DNA of 64,000 bases from Oxyruncus cristatus (Eukaryota; Chordata; Aves; Passeriformes; Cotingidae): assembly GCA_013399855.1 (NCBI GenBank), contig VXAY01006792.1:751387-815386 (forward strand), read 5' to 3'. The notes under the pieces were generated by a model, which saw only the letters and a list, made by a program, of their open reading frames with translations, was not told the origin of the DNA and made no database searches. Shown here in pieces: positions 33,321 through 44,600 of the stretch. Within the stretch, counting starts at the first letter, position 1, and each line of letters opens with the position of its first letter. The position numbers were made by a program, and so were the translations under genes.

Positions 33321-36300
33321 TGATCTTTCCACTGGGGTGAGTTTAGAGGAAAAGCACAGGAGATTTCACTGAGGAGAGAGTTAAAAATTGGAGCAAATCA
33401 GATTGTAATTCTTCTTTCAAGGATCTATTACTACTACTATTATTATCATTGTTATTAGCAATCGTATTAATCTTCTTTTCAAACCCTGGAGTTTGGTCAG
33501 CTTGCTGGTACTGTGCTGAGGACTCTTGGCAGAAGGTCTCTCGGTCATGTTTGGGTCAGCAGAAGAACAGACTGAGGTTCATTCCCGATAAATGCATGGA
33601 CACAGAATTTTTGCTTCGGCCTTGGGACCACATATCTTTATTTATTATTTTCAAGCCAGCTCCAAAAGGCTGCTGATAGAAGACTGGGAAGACAACTTAG
33701 AGTGTCCATGTCCAACATTGCAATCTGTCTTTTCACCGCACATTTTACAGCTACTTAACCCTAGTGACTTGTGGGATCAGCAGAAACCTGCACTTCTAAT
33801 TCAGCCATCTGCCTTACCTTCCATGGCATTTGGAGACTGGGTGAAAAAAGCACCTGCAATAATTAATCTCTGCTTATACTTGGCACTTCTTATTCAACGT
33901 GGGTCCTTTTGAGATCAAATTTTGAGGCACCCATGCTCTCCCTATGCCTTGCTCCAGGAAATTACAGGTCCTGTCCAAGAGATAGACTCTGCACTAAGGT
34001 CTGGAAACCTAATCTATTAGGCACTGCAACATCTAAGCATAAATAACCAAGTCCTTTATTGTGTCTTGGGTTTCATTCACAGACTTGGCCCCATACGGCA
34101 AAACAACTGCTGGTGACAGAAAGCTGGGAGAACTATTCAAATTGAGAAGGTCTGGAATAGCATAAAGAAGTCTGCCTGAAACTATCCAGAACGCACTGCT
34201 GTGATCCAGAATTTCTACTACAAAAATGAAATCCTCTGATGGAATCAAGGCAGGAGGAAAAAGAACCTGAAGCAAAATTAGTCCCAGCGTGATTGGCAGC
34301 ACAAGTATCCATGCCAGCTCTTATGATTTGCTAATCAAATCAGATTTGATTCTAGAGTGCATTAGACAATGTATTTTTAATCAGAACTAAGGAAATACTG
34401 AATGTATAGACCCAGCACCAGCCTTTACCATAAAGAAAGGAATATTATTCCTAAAACCACATCCAGGGAAAGATGAGTTCACAGTGAACTGAAGCAGACA
34501 AAAGTTATGAAGGTGTCTTGAGAAATGGAGCCCTTTCTTTTTAAGAGAGTTTTGCTTAGCCTAGCAAAATGAAGGCAGATATGTGATGTAGTTCTCCCTA
34601 TATATATATCAAAAGGAGCATCTTCCCCAGCAGGTAAAAAATCTATTTAGGCTAAAGGGTAAGGTTGGCACAACAGCAAATGCACATGAATAAATAATAT
34701 TCAAATAATACACTTCAAATTGGCTATAAATTTAGACTGAAAATTAGAAGAAATTTACCATCAGAGGCCTCAGATTGGAGAATAGCCCTCAAGTGGGTAA
34801 AGTCAGAGAGGGGAATCTAAAGGATTTCAGAAGGCACAGTTATTTATGACAGTTTATGGTAAAGACTATATGACTTGTTGACTTTGATATGCCTTAGAAA
34901 GGATCCACTTTCCTTGCTTTTGGAGGTCAAGCTTGCTGCAAGCACCATCCGGGTGGGGTTTGGCATGTGCATCTGCAGGCATTGAAAACCATAAGCCAAA
35001 GGGACCTACTTCTGTTGTTTGGAGCACTATCAAACATTTGTGTGACAGCAACCAGAGGTGCATCCCTCTTTTTAGCTCCTGCTGTCCAGTCCAACTCAGT
35101 GCAAAATCAGTGCCATTCCCTTGTTGAATTTACAGCAACGACTGATGCTGAACTTAACCTTTGTGGCTGTGTGAGAAAGGCAAGATGTCCCATCTCCTCT
35201 CCTGAATGACAGGAGGCCTGGGATGTGCAGCATTTATTTTGCTGCTAAGCAATGCAAGGAATACAGCTGACATCAAACGTGGATGCACTTGTGACCAACT
35301 CACACTCACACATCTTTGTCATGGAGAGAACAGGTTTCATCACATAGTCCAAATGACCTGCTACCCTTGTCAGTATGGCAGGATCAGTGAAGATGCAGAA
35401 CATCAAGCTGAATTCTGTCTGACTTCCGTGTCACCAGCAAAACAGTGAGTGATCAGACTGTATCATCTTCCTTACTGAGGTATTTGAGCACAAAAAAGAG
35501 CTGTAAGCATGGTTTGAGTTCCATAGTGCAGTAAATCTCTTTGAAGTTAGAAAGTAGTATTTTGATTTGTATATTCTACGTATTTGGCCTGGAAGTCATG
35601 GTGGGTAGCTGAATTTCAAGCTATTTACTTTTCAAAGCAGAATTGCTTGTACTACAAGAAAATACTTTGGGTTCTTCCTTTTTTTTTTGTATTTGCTTGG
35701 TAGATTAGGGTATTACTGTTCTATTTACCATTGGTGCTTTTTTGTCCTCCTTTCTCTTTCCATGGGTTCAAACCAGGTGATTCCCCAGAGTCTGAATTTC
35801 TTTCTGGTCAGGCAGAAAAGTATGGACAGCACAAAAGCAGCAAAGAATTTCAGTTATTGTGCACATCGCACCCTTAGACTGGATGGACAAAGTTGGGTAT
35901 TGCAATTTGAGTGACAGCAGAGATCTGGTACAATCAAATTGATAAGATCACCAACTCAAACAGGTTCAATTCCATGGAAGCTGGATGATTCAGACATCAA
36001 ATCCACACGTAAGTAAGATCCCTTACTACATATAAAAATGGTGGTATTAATTGAAACTTCACAAATCGGCCATATGCGAACAGGAGAGCATCTTCAGCAC
36101 AGGACCAGAAGATCCTTCCCACGCTACCCCAAAGCAGTCTCCCGTGTGTTAACAGCCTAAGGAAACACCGTCATGATGTGCAGATCCCCAAAGAAAAATA
36201 CAAATTTGATGTGTCAGTAATTAACCAATTGTCCCCAGACTAGGACTGTGCAGACAGCTGCCCACATGACACCTGCATGGACTTTATTCTGCACTACTGA

Positions 36301-37675
36301 GAAACTGGAGCTGTGCTACAGTTTCCAGCTTTGTTTCCCAGAACTCCAAGAAAAAGTATCATCACTTTACCCCTTTATTTCATTTTACATCTAACAAAAT
36401 AATTAATTTGGAGCAACCTGTTTTCCACTCTGTTATTGCAAAAACTATTGTTTTGCTAAGGCTGAGTCTTTTTTAACCAAGAAATTGTGGATATGTCCGA
36501 AATAACATGTTTAAAATTTAGACAAGTTGAGACTAGAATGAACACAAAGTGGCACATTAGAGAGGGGAAAATGAAGGGCAAATGAGTAATATAGCCATAA
36601 AGAGACTGGTAGAATAAAGGTGGTCTATGAGGGCTCATTTTGCACTGAAATTCTGTAGGAGCACTCACATTCCAAGAGAAAACTTCTTGGAGCAGAAGAA
36701 GAACAGATCAGGTGAAGGATAGTAAGTCTGAAACCACTACATCAGAAATTAGCATGTGCCTATGTCCCAAGATTAAATGAATCTAAATAACTACTCATGC
36801 AAGTCTTGATGTCTCTAAGGGAGAAACAGAAGACAAAGCAAAGGCAATAAGTAAAATTAAAAAGTAGAGACAAGTGAGTATAAAAGCACGTATTACAAAC
36901 AAAAAGGAGGCATAATGCCAAACATAGGACAAACATCTCCAAATCTTATCAGGGACTGATTAATGCCTGATTCATTTAAATCCTTCATCTGTGAGAAATC
37001 ACTGGGGATATGAATCCAAGCAGATTAGAATCAGTTGAAATATTAGCTTGAATACAACAGCATAAAACCTCTAAACATCACTCTGGTAAACAGGCTTTGT
37101 ATACCAGGGCTGATTGCAAGCTGCCTGCTCATACGATGCAGAGAATGAAGCCTAAGACAATCATGTTTCTGATTTCACGCAAGTTTTAGGGTTGTGTAAT
37201 TCCAATGGCTGATCCAGAGGGCACAGAATAATTGCTGTTTGAAAAAGAAGAGAAAATGACATCTCGTCTGTTAAAATGTTCTTGTTTCATCATCCCACTC
37301 CTTACATTTGATGTTAGATATTTGATAGTAATGTTGGAAGATTTCCTTTCTCAGCTGAATTCGAAGTGCAAATGGATTCAATTTCAATTTTCTGTTTCAA
37401 ATACCACAGGACTGCATCCAGTGCTGACCACTGTCCCACCAAGAGAACTCACCATCCTGAGCTGCTTGCCCATGCTCTGTTGGGAACTTCTTCAGTTCCT
37501 GCTTCAGGATTGTGCACACTTCAACACATGACACAGCTAATCAGCGTTTATTTGCAGAATTCAGTTTTAAATTAAAGAGGAAAAAAAACTCAGCCAGATA
37601 AACCCCATTCTGACCCAGGAGAAATTCTGTCTGTACATCCAAGGGGCACACACGTACTAAGCACAATAGCTACGT
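33321..37675. other. Unique non-coding sequence
   Basis: Contains a short trinucleotide-like tract (ACT/ATT steps, 33430-33455) and a short TA run at 34598-34609. Open frames of up to about 106 codons occur on both strands without domains. No repeat family is recognised until the large CR1. Confidence 0.4.
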
Positions 37676-38209
37676 GTCTTTTAAATCTCTCCAGAAATCC
37701 TGACTCCACCACTTCCCTGGGCAGCCTGTTCTAATGCTTTTCATTTCACATTTCTTCAGTGAAGAATTTTTTCCTAATATGTGATCTAAACTTCCCCTGA
37801 TGCAACTTGAGGCTGCCTCCTGTCATCCTATCACTTTTTCCTTGAGAGGAGAGGGTGACACCCACCTCACTACAACCTCCTTCCAGGTAGTTGCAGAGAG
37901 CAGTAAGGCCTCCCCTGAGCCTCCCTTTTTCCAGGCTAAACACACCCATCTCCCTCGGCTGCTCCTCATCAGACTTGTGCTCCAGACCCATCACCAGCTT
38001 CGTTGCACTTCTCTGGACTCACTCCAGCACCAAAATGTCCTTCTTGTCATGAGGGGCCCAAAACTGAACACAGGATTTGAGATGGTGGCCTCACCAGTGC
38101 TCAGTACAGGAGGACAATCACTGCCCTGGTGCCCCTTGCCAGTGTACTGCTGATCCAAGCCAGGATGCCATTGGTCTTCTTGGCCACCTTGGCACTTGCT
38201 GGCTCTTGT

Positions 38210-39345
38210 TCAGCTGCTGTTGAACCTCAAGTCCTTTCCCACTGGGCAGCTCTCCAGCCATTCTGCCCCCAGCCTGTAGCACTGCAGGGGGTTGTTGTGA
38301 CCCAAGGGCAGGACCTGGCACTTGGCCTTGCTGAAGCACATTCCATTGGCTGTGGCCCATTGATCCAGCCTGCCCAGATCCTTCTCCAGAGCCCTCCTGC
38401 ACTCCAGCAGGGCTCCACTAACATTCCTGCCCAACTTGTCTTCAAACTGACTGCCTTTGATCCCCTGCAGTGATCCAGATCATCGACAAAGATATTAAAC
38501 AGAACCAGCCCCTACCCTGATCCCTGAGGGACATCACTGGTGGCTGGGCACCAGCTGGATGTAACTCCATTCCCCACCACTCTCTGGGCCGGGCCATCCA
38601 GCCAGTTTTTTGCCCAGTGGACAATGCACCCATCCAAGCCACGAGCGGCCAGTTTCTCCCGGAGAATGCTCTGGGAAACGGTGTCAAAGGTTTTACTGAG
38701 GTCCAGACGGACAAAATCCACAGCCTTTCCCTCATCCACTAAGCGAGTCACCTTCTCATAGAGGGAGATAAGTTGGTCAAGCAGGACCTGCCTNGGTGGC
38801 TGGGCACCAGCTGGATGTAACTCCATTCCCCACCACTCTCTGGGCCTGGCCATCCAGCCAGTTTTTTGCCCAGTGGACAATGCACCCATCCAAGCCACGA
38901 GCGGCCAGTTTCTCCCGGAGAATGCTCTGGGAAACGGTGTCAAAGGTTTTACTGAGGTCCAGACGGACAAAATCCACAGCCTTTCCCTCATCCACTAAGC
39001 GAGTCACCTTCTCATAGAGGGAGATAAGTTGGTCAAGCAGGACCTGCCTTTCATAAAGTGATGCTGGCTGGGCCTGATCCCCTGGTCATCCTGTACAGGC
39101 ACTTGACGGTACTCATGGGAATCTGCTGCGTGACCTTCCCCGAAACTGAGGTCAGACTGACAGGCCTGTAGTTCCCCAGATCCTACTTCTAGCCCTCCGT
39201 GTAGACAGGTGTCACACTGGCCAACCTCCAGTCACCTGGGACCTCCCCACTGAGCCGCTAAAAGATGGAGTGTGGCTCAGTGAGCAATTCCACCAGCTCC
39301 CTCAGTACCCTTGGGTGGGTCCCACCCAGCCCCATAGACTTGTAC
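38210..39345 (-). pseudogene. CR1 reverse transcriptase relic
   Basis: The product would be a LINE ORF2-type reverse transcriptase that primes at the target site and copies the CR1 RNA. Minus-strand translation shows LDLSKTFDTVSQSILREKL, WAKNWLDGPAQRVVGNG and SDVPQGSG, all CR1 RT landmarks. A TAG follows at 38512-38514. Downstream, LFNIFVDDLD is readable, and then the frame shifts. At 38426-38449 the position of the F-x-D-D catalytic block reads QFEDKLGR, so the paired aspartates are not present. Beyond it, ECRRALEKDLGRLDQWA and LGHNNPLQCYRLGAEWL remain clear. With a stop, a frameshift and a damaged catalytic block, this copy is dead. Confidence 0.9.
38539..39049. repeat. 255-bp near-identical duplication around a single N
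   Basis: Positions 38539-38793 and 38795-39049 match over the whole 255 bp. I see one difference (G at 38591, T at 38847). The copies are separated by one N at 38794. Normal CR1 sequence runs continuously from the left flank into a copy and from the second copy into the right flank, so one copy is superfluous. A false duplication at a contig join, or two haplotypes placed in tandem, explains this best. Confidence 0.93.
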
Positions 39346-39450
39346 TGGTTGCTGACCATGTCCCTTTGGATTACAGGGATTATTTCTGATTTGGAGCCCT
39401 TTCCCCCTGAAGCTGTTGAGAGCAATTTCTCACCATTAGCAGTTACCAGT

Positions 39451-39841
39451 CCTGTCTCTGCTTCGTGAAAATCACAAAAACAGGCACTCTTGGCCTGAAT
39501 TTCTCTTGCCCCTTATCTGTCTATGTACCCAGGCCTACAACTTCACATGATAGGCAGGCAAAGCAGGGAATTCATAAGCTTAATAACCACTTGACTTTCA
39601 CAAATACTTTCTGCTACAAGATGCTGAACAATTTAAAAATGTTCCAGTATTTATATAGCATCCCAGATTAAATAAGTGTTGTCATTTTCTGCCTTCATTG
39701 TTCTCACAGTCAATTCAATTGAAAATAGGCCCATTAAAAGTATTCATTTGTAAAATATTGCACTATAGCTATTTTTTTTTTATTTAGCAGTTCTGAAAAC
39801 ACCTACCAAGTGATTGCCATTTAAAACCCACTTAAAGGCCA
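39451..39841. other. Unique AT-rich sequence
   Basis: Single-copy sequence between the CR1 and an inverted-repeat cluster, with a short T run near 39772. Nothing else is recognised. Confidence 0.35.
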
Positions 39842-39946
39842 ATTTACACAACATTTGTGCTTGTGTAAATAAGGTTTGCTGTTATGCTAATGTGCAATTG
39901 CACCACTTGTGCTGTTTTGAAGGATAATTCACAATTTTAAATTGTG
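39842..39946. repeat. Cluster of three perfect inverted repeats
   Basis: First, ATTTACACAA (39842-39851) pairs perfectly with TTGTGTAAAT (39861-39870) around a 9-nt loop. Second, GTGCAATTGCAC (39892-39903) is a 12-bp palindrome. Third, CACAATTT and AAATTGTG (39930-39937, 39939-39946) pair across one base. The core CACAA/TTGTG or GCAATTGC-like wording recurs among them. The surrounding AT-rich, repeat-free DNA looks like conserved non-coding sequence. Confidence 0.75.
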
Positions 39947-41407
39947 CTGTATGACAGAAGAATTCAAGGGTGTTTTAATCACAGCTTTTGTTAACATTAA
40001 TCAGATGTAAAAGCACATACTATTTTGTCTGCTGCTGAGAAGTAGGCAGTGCAGAGACAAATGACTGAAAGGAGGTTTACAGTTTTTCTACTTCAGATTT
40101 CCAATTAAACCTTGGGTATTTAGTTAATACTCTCAGCTGGAAGTCTCATGATAGAGACAATACACAGGAAGATCTATGGCACTGTTAAAAAACACAAAAC
40201 CAACAAGAAAAAAACAGAAGCCAAACTAAAAAACAACCTTCACAAATTTGCTAACCATAGTGTTTTTATTTCAAATAACGGTAATTTTTCCTCTGGGCAT
40301 TGCTGCAGATTATGCATTTTCCTTCATGATTTTTTAATGAAGGACTAATTTACCTATTGTCCAAGTGCATTATAGACTGTAAGTATGATTATTTAATTCA
40401 GCACAAAATCCAGCATGTCAAGATTAATTCATATTTACTAAATGTTTATAAATTAGGTATCTAAATCTTCATGGATGAATGCCAACTTGTACTAAGACTT
40501 ATTTCTTTTCTTCATAGGCATTTCTGAAAGTGCTTATAGCCATATTGAAGAACTAGAAAGAACTGATGGCAACAATATATTTACAAATCATCTGCTGAGA
40601 CAATATAAACTCTATAAAGCAGGATTTTTTTATTTAATTATGGGTTTATACAGTGGCAAAATAGGAACCTAGTGCATGTCAGCAGTAGCTGTTGGCTACT
40701 GCAATACAAATAAATACTGATAATGTGTATACATTAGTATACATTAGTGTACAATCATATAAAGGTTAGAATAAATATAGTAGTAACATTCCTCTGCTCC
40801 CACTCATTTGAGAGCCAATCTACATACTGTTTTTCTTTCAGAAACACTTCCACAATGTATTTAACCCAACCTCTGCATTGGACTGAGTTTTAAAATGCCC
40901 TTTAAGTGCTTCTGGTCTGCTGGTCCCATCAGACCCTGTTCAGAGACTCCTTTGAGCCCAACAAGCTTTTAGTTACATTCATATTTCATTCCCTGGCACA
41001 ACACCCTATAATCCCTGTGTATTTAACCATTTAAATACAATGCACATATAACGAACTAACACTTAAGAAGTATTTGATGGGCTTTTTATTCTAGCTATCC
41101 CTCCTCCAAAAATCCTTCACTAATCCTTCCTCTTTATTTTGTTGCTGGTGCTTCCTTTGGCAGTTGCTGGTCTGATCCAAGCAGCTCTTCTCAAACTGTT
41201 CGGTTCCTCCAGGTGGGACCCCAGACTGGCATTCACACCAGTGATCAGACATATCCCTGCCCTCTTTTGGCCTTGAAAGGTGTCAACCTATGTGGCTCTA
41301 AAGCACTCATTGCACCATTTGTGCTGTCATGATTAAACCTTACAGGACACTCCACTATCAAATCTCTCTCTCCTTACCCAGATCTTGTCTCTACCATCAT
41401 CAAAATG
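39947..41407. other. Unique sequence with a short hairpin and 10-bp repeat
   Basis: GCAGTAGC (40682-40689) and GCTACTGC (40695-40702) form a perfect 8-bp stem with a 5-nt loop. Just after it, GTATACATTA is repeated about 2.7 times (40727-40753). The rest is AT-rich single-copy sequence with no recognised repeat family. Confidence 0.5.
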
Positions 41408-41675
41408 TATAGAATTTTTTAGGTTGGAAAAGACCTCTAGGATCATGCAGTCCAACCATTAACCCAGCACTGCCAAGCTGAGCGCTTCCAGGGGTATCAA
41501 TTTCCCCTGTGCATCCTGTTCCACGGCTTGACCACCATTTCCATGAAGAAATTTTTCCTAATACCTAAGCTGATCCTCCTCTGCTGCAACTTGAGGCCAT
41601 TTCCTTTTGTCCTATCACTTGTTACCTGGGAGAAGAGACCAACCTCCCCCTTGCTACAACTTCCTTACAGGTAGA
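41408..41675 (-). mobile_element. CR1 LINE, 3' end fragment
   Basis: Minus-strand CR1 3' region. It begins near the terminal tail (TAGAATTTTTTAGGTTGGAA, then CCTCTAGGATCATGCAGTCC) and continues through the CCATGAAGAAATTTTTCCTA and CTGCAACTTGAGGCC segments also present in the CR1 at 37.7-38 kb. It is 5'-truncated and without coding capacity. Confidence 0.9.
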
Positions 41676-44600
41676 AGCAGCATGGCTTGCAAAAACAGTA
41701 TTTTTACCATCTAACACAGTGCAGGGTCCATATACACTATGCTGCACCAGATGCTTTGGGAGAGTCATTTGATGAATGGAAAGCAGCTGGGGGACCACAC
41801 ACCAAAACTCATCCACAGTGTAGCACTGTGATTTTCAGGAGCTGTGCTATCATATGCCTCATGCATACAATGCTGCAAGTTATCCTAACAGAAGGTTTAG
41901 GCAAGCTGACTTTTATTGCTGACAAATTGAGGCTCAAGAACATGTTGCAGTGCAATGGATGGCATGGAGCTGGTCATCTGTCAGACAGCATCTTAGCTCA
42001 GACTTATTAATATTCATGGTTGGAATGCTTCCTTGGATGTATGTGCCTCTTCAGTGCATTCATTCCAGCTCGGTATCAACACTTGAAATAGCGATTTTTA
42101 GCAGTGTGACTATAAAATAGATTCCCGCGCAAACCTTCCTTGCAACAATGAAGTGTGTGTTCCTTAACATAGTTCCTTGCTGATAGTAAATTTAATTACC
42201 CACCTCTTATGGAAAACCAGGGAGAATGTAGGCATAAATTGTCACTTTCTGAAGGGGGTAGGTAGGTCTCAGTGCTGTTAGAAGCTGCCCTCAGCACTGA
42301 AGAATATCTTCCAGTTTTCCCTGCAATGTTATTTCCACGTTTTCTCTGCTCTTTCCCCCTTTAACTAAGGTCTCTCACAACAAACAGGCAGAGCTGTCAC
42401 ACCATGCACACAGGCATAGAAGGTACAAGGCAGTATGGCCAACGCAGGATGTGCATGGAAGATGTGGAAGATCTGTTCAACCCCTTGGACTTGGGACAAC
42501 TAAGTCCTCAACACTTTCAGAGCTGTTTGTGTGGCATTCTCGTATCCTAAACTTTGCTGTGCCTCAGAAAGGACTGGACCCCATGAGAGTGATAAACAGC
42601 TCAGCCAGCCTTTTGAAGCGTCTCAGACACCATAGGGTTGAAACACTTTAAAAACCGCCCTTGACAATATATTAAACTATTTCTGTCAGTGCCTCCACAG
42701 CTCATCTGATAGATACTAATAGCTTCAAGCAACAGTACTATTTAGCATGATTATTGTTTTCATTTTTTAAAATGCACTCCATGCTCAGTTAGTGCTAGAC
42801 ACACCTTCATTACTCCTATCTGTTTGGAGAATCACAGCCTCCAGACTGACATATGAGACATCTCAGGATGGCTGAAAAGCAGTTCATTACGTGAATACAT
42901 CACATATCCCAGTAACATCAATTGCAGTAACAATTCTTAATGCAACTAATAAGGTGTTAAAAGTCTCTACAGTTTTTTTTGGTTATCTGACTTGTTTAAG
43001 ATACCAAGCTGGGTTTTCATCACTTCTCAATTGGACGGTTTAGCAGATTTAGTTTTTGTTAAAAATATATATATTCTCTAGGTATGCATTTTTTTCAGAG
43101 ATTCCTCTACCTTTATAAAGCAAAGTGAAGAGTGCTCAGGAATTACTGGGTACAAAATGATGTGCCAGTTGTAGTGAATACAGATTGCCAGGCACTTTCT
43201 TGATCATTGACAGGTGCAGATGTTTATGTTACAATCCTATAAACAAAGAAAAATCTGGACTACTTTCTTCTCGATGTCAAGATCGGTTTAAAGGAGTAGC
43301 CATTTGTTACATGAGGTGCAGACAACAGAATAAATCTAGCACTAAAGAATAACCATTCCAACATCCTAAAGCACTCTTACCCAATAACACCCCTTCTGGA
43401 AGGCAAGACTCATGCACTATCACTTTCTGTAGAGCTCAGCACATAGAATCTAGGTCAGACGTGCCAGACTCTGGAGAGGAATGAATTCTAGTTTAAATTA
43501 CATCAGATATTAATCTAAAGTAACACACCTCCACCCCATGCACAGCAGATTTTCCATACACAAACATTAAAGAAAAGGTCTACTCACAACACAACTACAT
43601 TTAGTCCATAAGAGCTCAGTAGTCTGCCAGGTCCTGCTTTGACCCAGTCTGTGCCTTCATCTGCTCAAACACACCTTGTGATGGCTGACTTCAGATCCTG
43701 AAAGCAGGAAACATATTTCATTATCAAACTTTAACTCACGAAGTTCCTTCCAATGGATTGGTCCAGCGTTAACAATCAGTTTCCCTCCCCCTTCCACCTC
43801 TGCTTTATGTTTCTCACAAGTCCTTCTTTTGAGATGTGGAATAAAAAAAAAAAACAGGTAGTGAAAGAAATACATTTCAGAAATAACATAAATCCATTTA
43901 ACTCCATCCTCTAAGAATCAGAATTACAGTGGACTTTCATATTAACTTAGCATGACTGTGAGACACTCTGGCTTATGACCTCAGTCCAGCTGCTTTTTGG
44001 ACATGCAATCTGTAGAAGGAGTTCTAGTCTTCTGTTCCTCAGCATCAGTCCCATATTCCAACAAGGACATAACCAGTTTCAGGTGATTTTAAGTCCTTTA
44101 CTCATGGATGGAAGCTGTGTTCATAAATTGTATGGAGACCCAGGGCAGGATAAGTCATCCACACAGACCAGACTACTATGTACTCAATACTCTAGTTAGC
44201 ACTCCTTTTCACTCTGGTTTTCTTCCCTTGCCACTCTCTTCCCTCTGCACTCCTCTCCTGCCTGGGCTTTTGAGCTTGTCTAGGTGAGGATGTTATATAC
44301 GGTTCACTTAATTTGTTCAGATGAAGTTACCATATCTCCATACACAGTCTTCTGGGGGACAAAAAGTATAGCTGGCATGTTGGGCTGCAGAAAATCACCT
44401 TCCTGGGCAAAACCACCTGTCTTCTTCTGAAGACCTACGGGGCTCTGCTTCTTGCAGCTGCATTTCTGGCACTGGGCTTACCTGCTGCCTGGCTTCCCAC
44501 AGAAGCTTGTCTGGGTACCTTTCTGATTTCCCACACTGTCTATATCGTTGCTACACCCAAACTAGGTTAATGCCGGCTGTATCAAGGGGTGGTGGACAGA

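Larger units (their letters stand above)
37676..39450 (-). mobile_element. CR1 LINE, large partial copy
   Basis: The longest mobile element in the window, inserted in minus orientation. From the right (5' side) it encodes residues upstream of the reverse-transcriptase core, including HPRVLRELVELL- and NYRPVSLTS-like segments, then the core itself. It then runs through the 3' non-coding region (38050 down to 37680, with AGCCTCCCTTTTTCCAGGC and CTCTGGACTCACTCCAG on the plus strand). The terminal 3' tail is missing at the left and the 5' half is missing at the right. It includes a 255-bp duplication that looks like an assembly error. Confidence 0.94.

Noticed and set aside
38129..38473. Plus-strand open frames across the CR1 element
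   Set aside because: They are antisense to the CR1 reverse transcriptase and 3' region and have no independent support.
43425..43445. MIR-like word GAGCTCAGCACATAG
   Set aside because: It is too short, and the neighbouring MIR segments are not visible.
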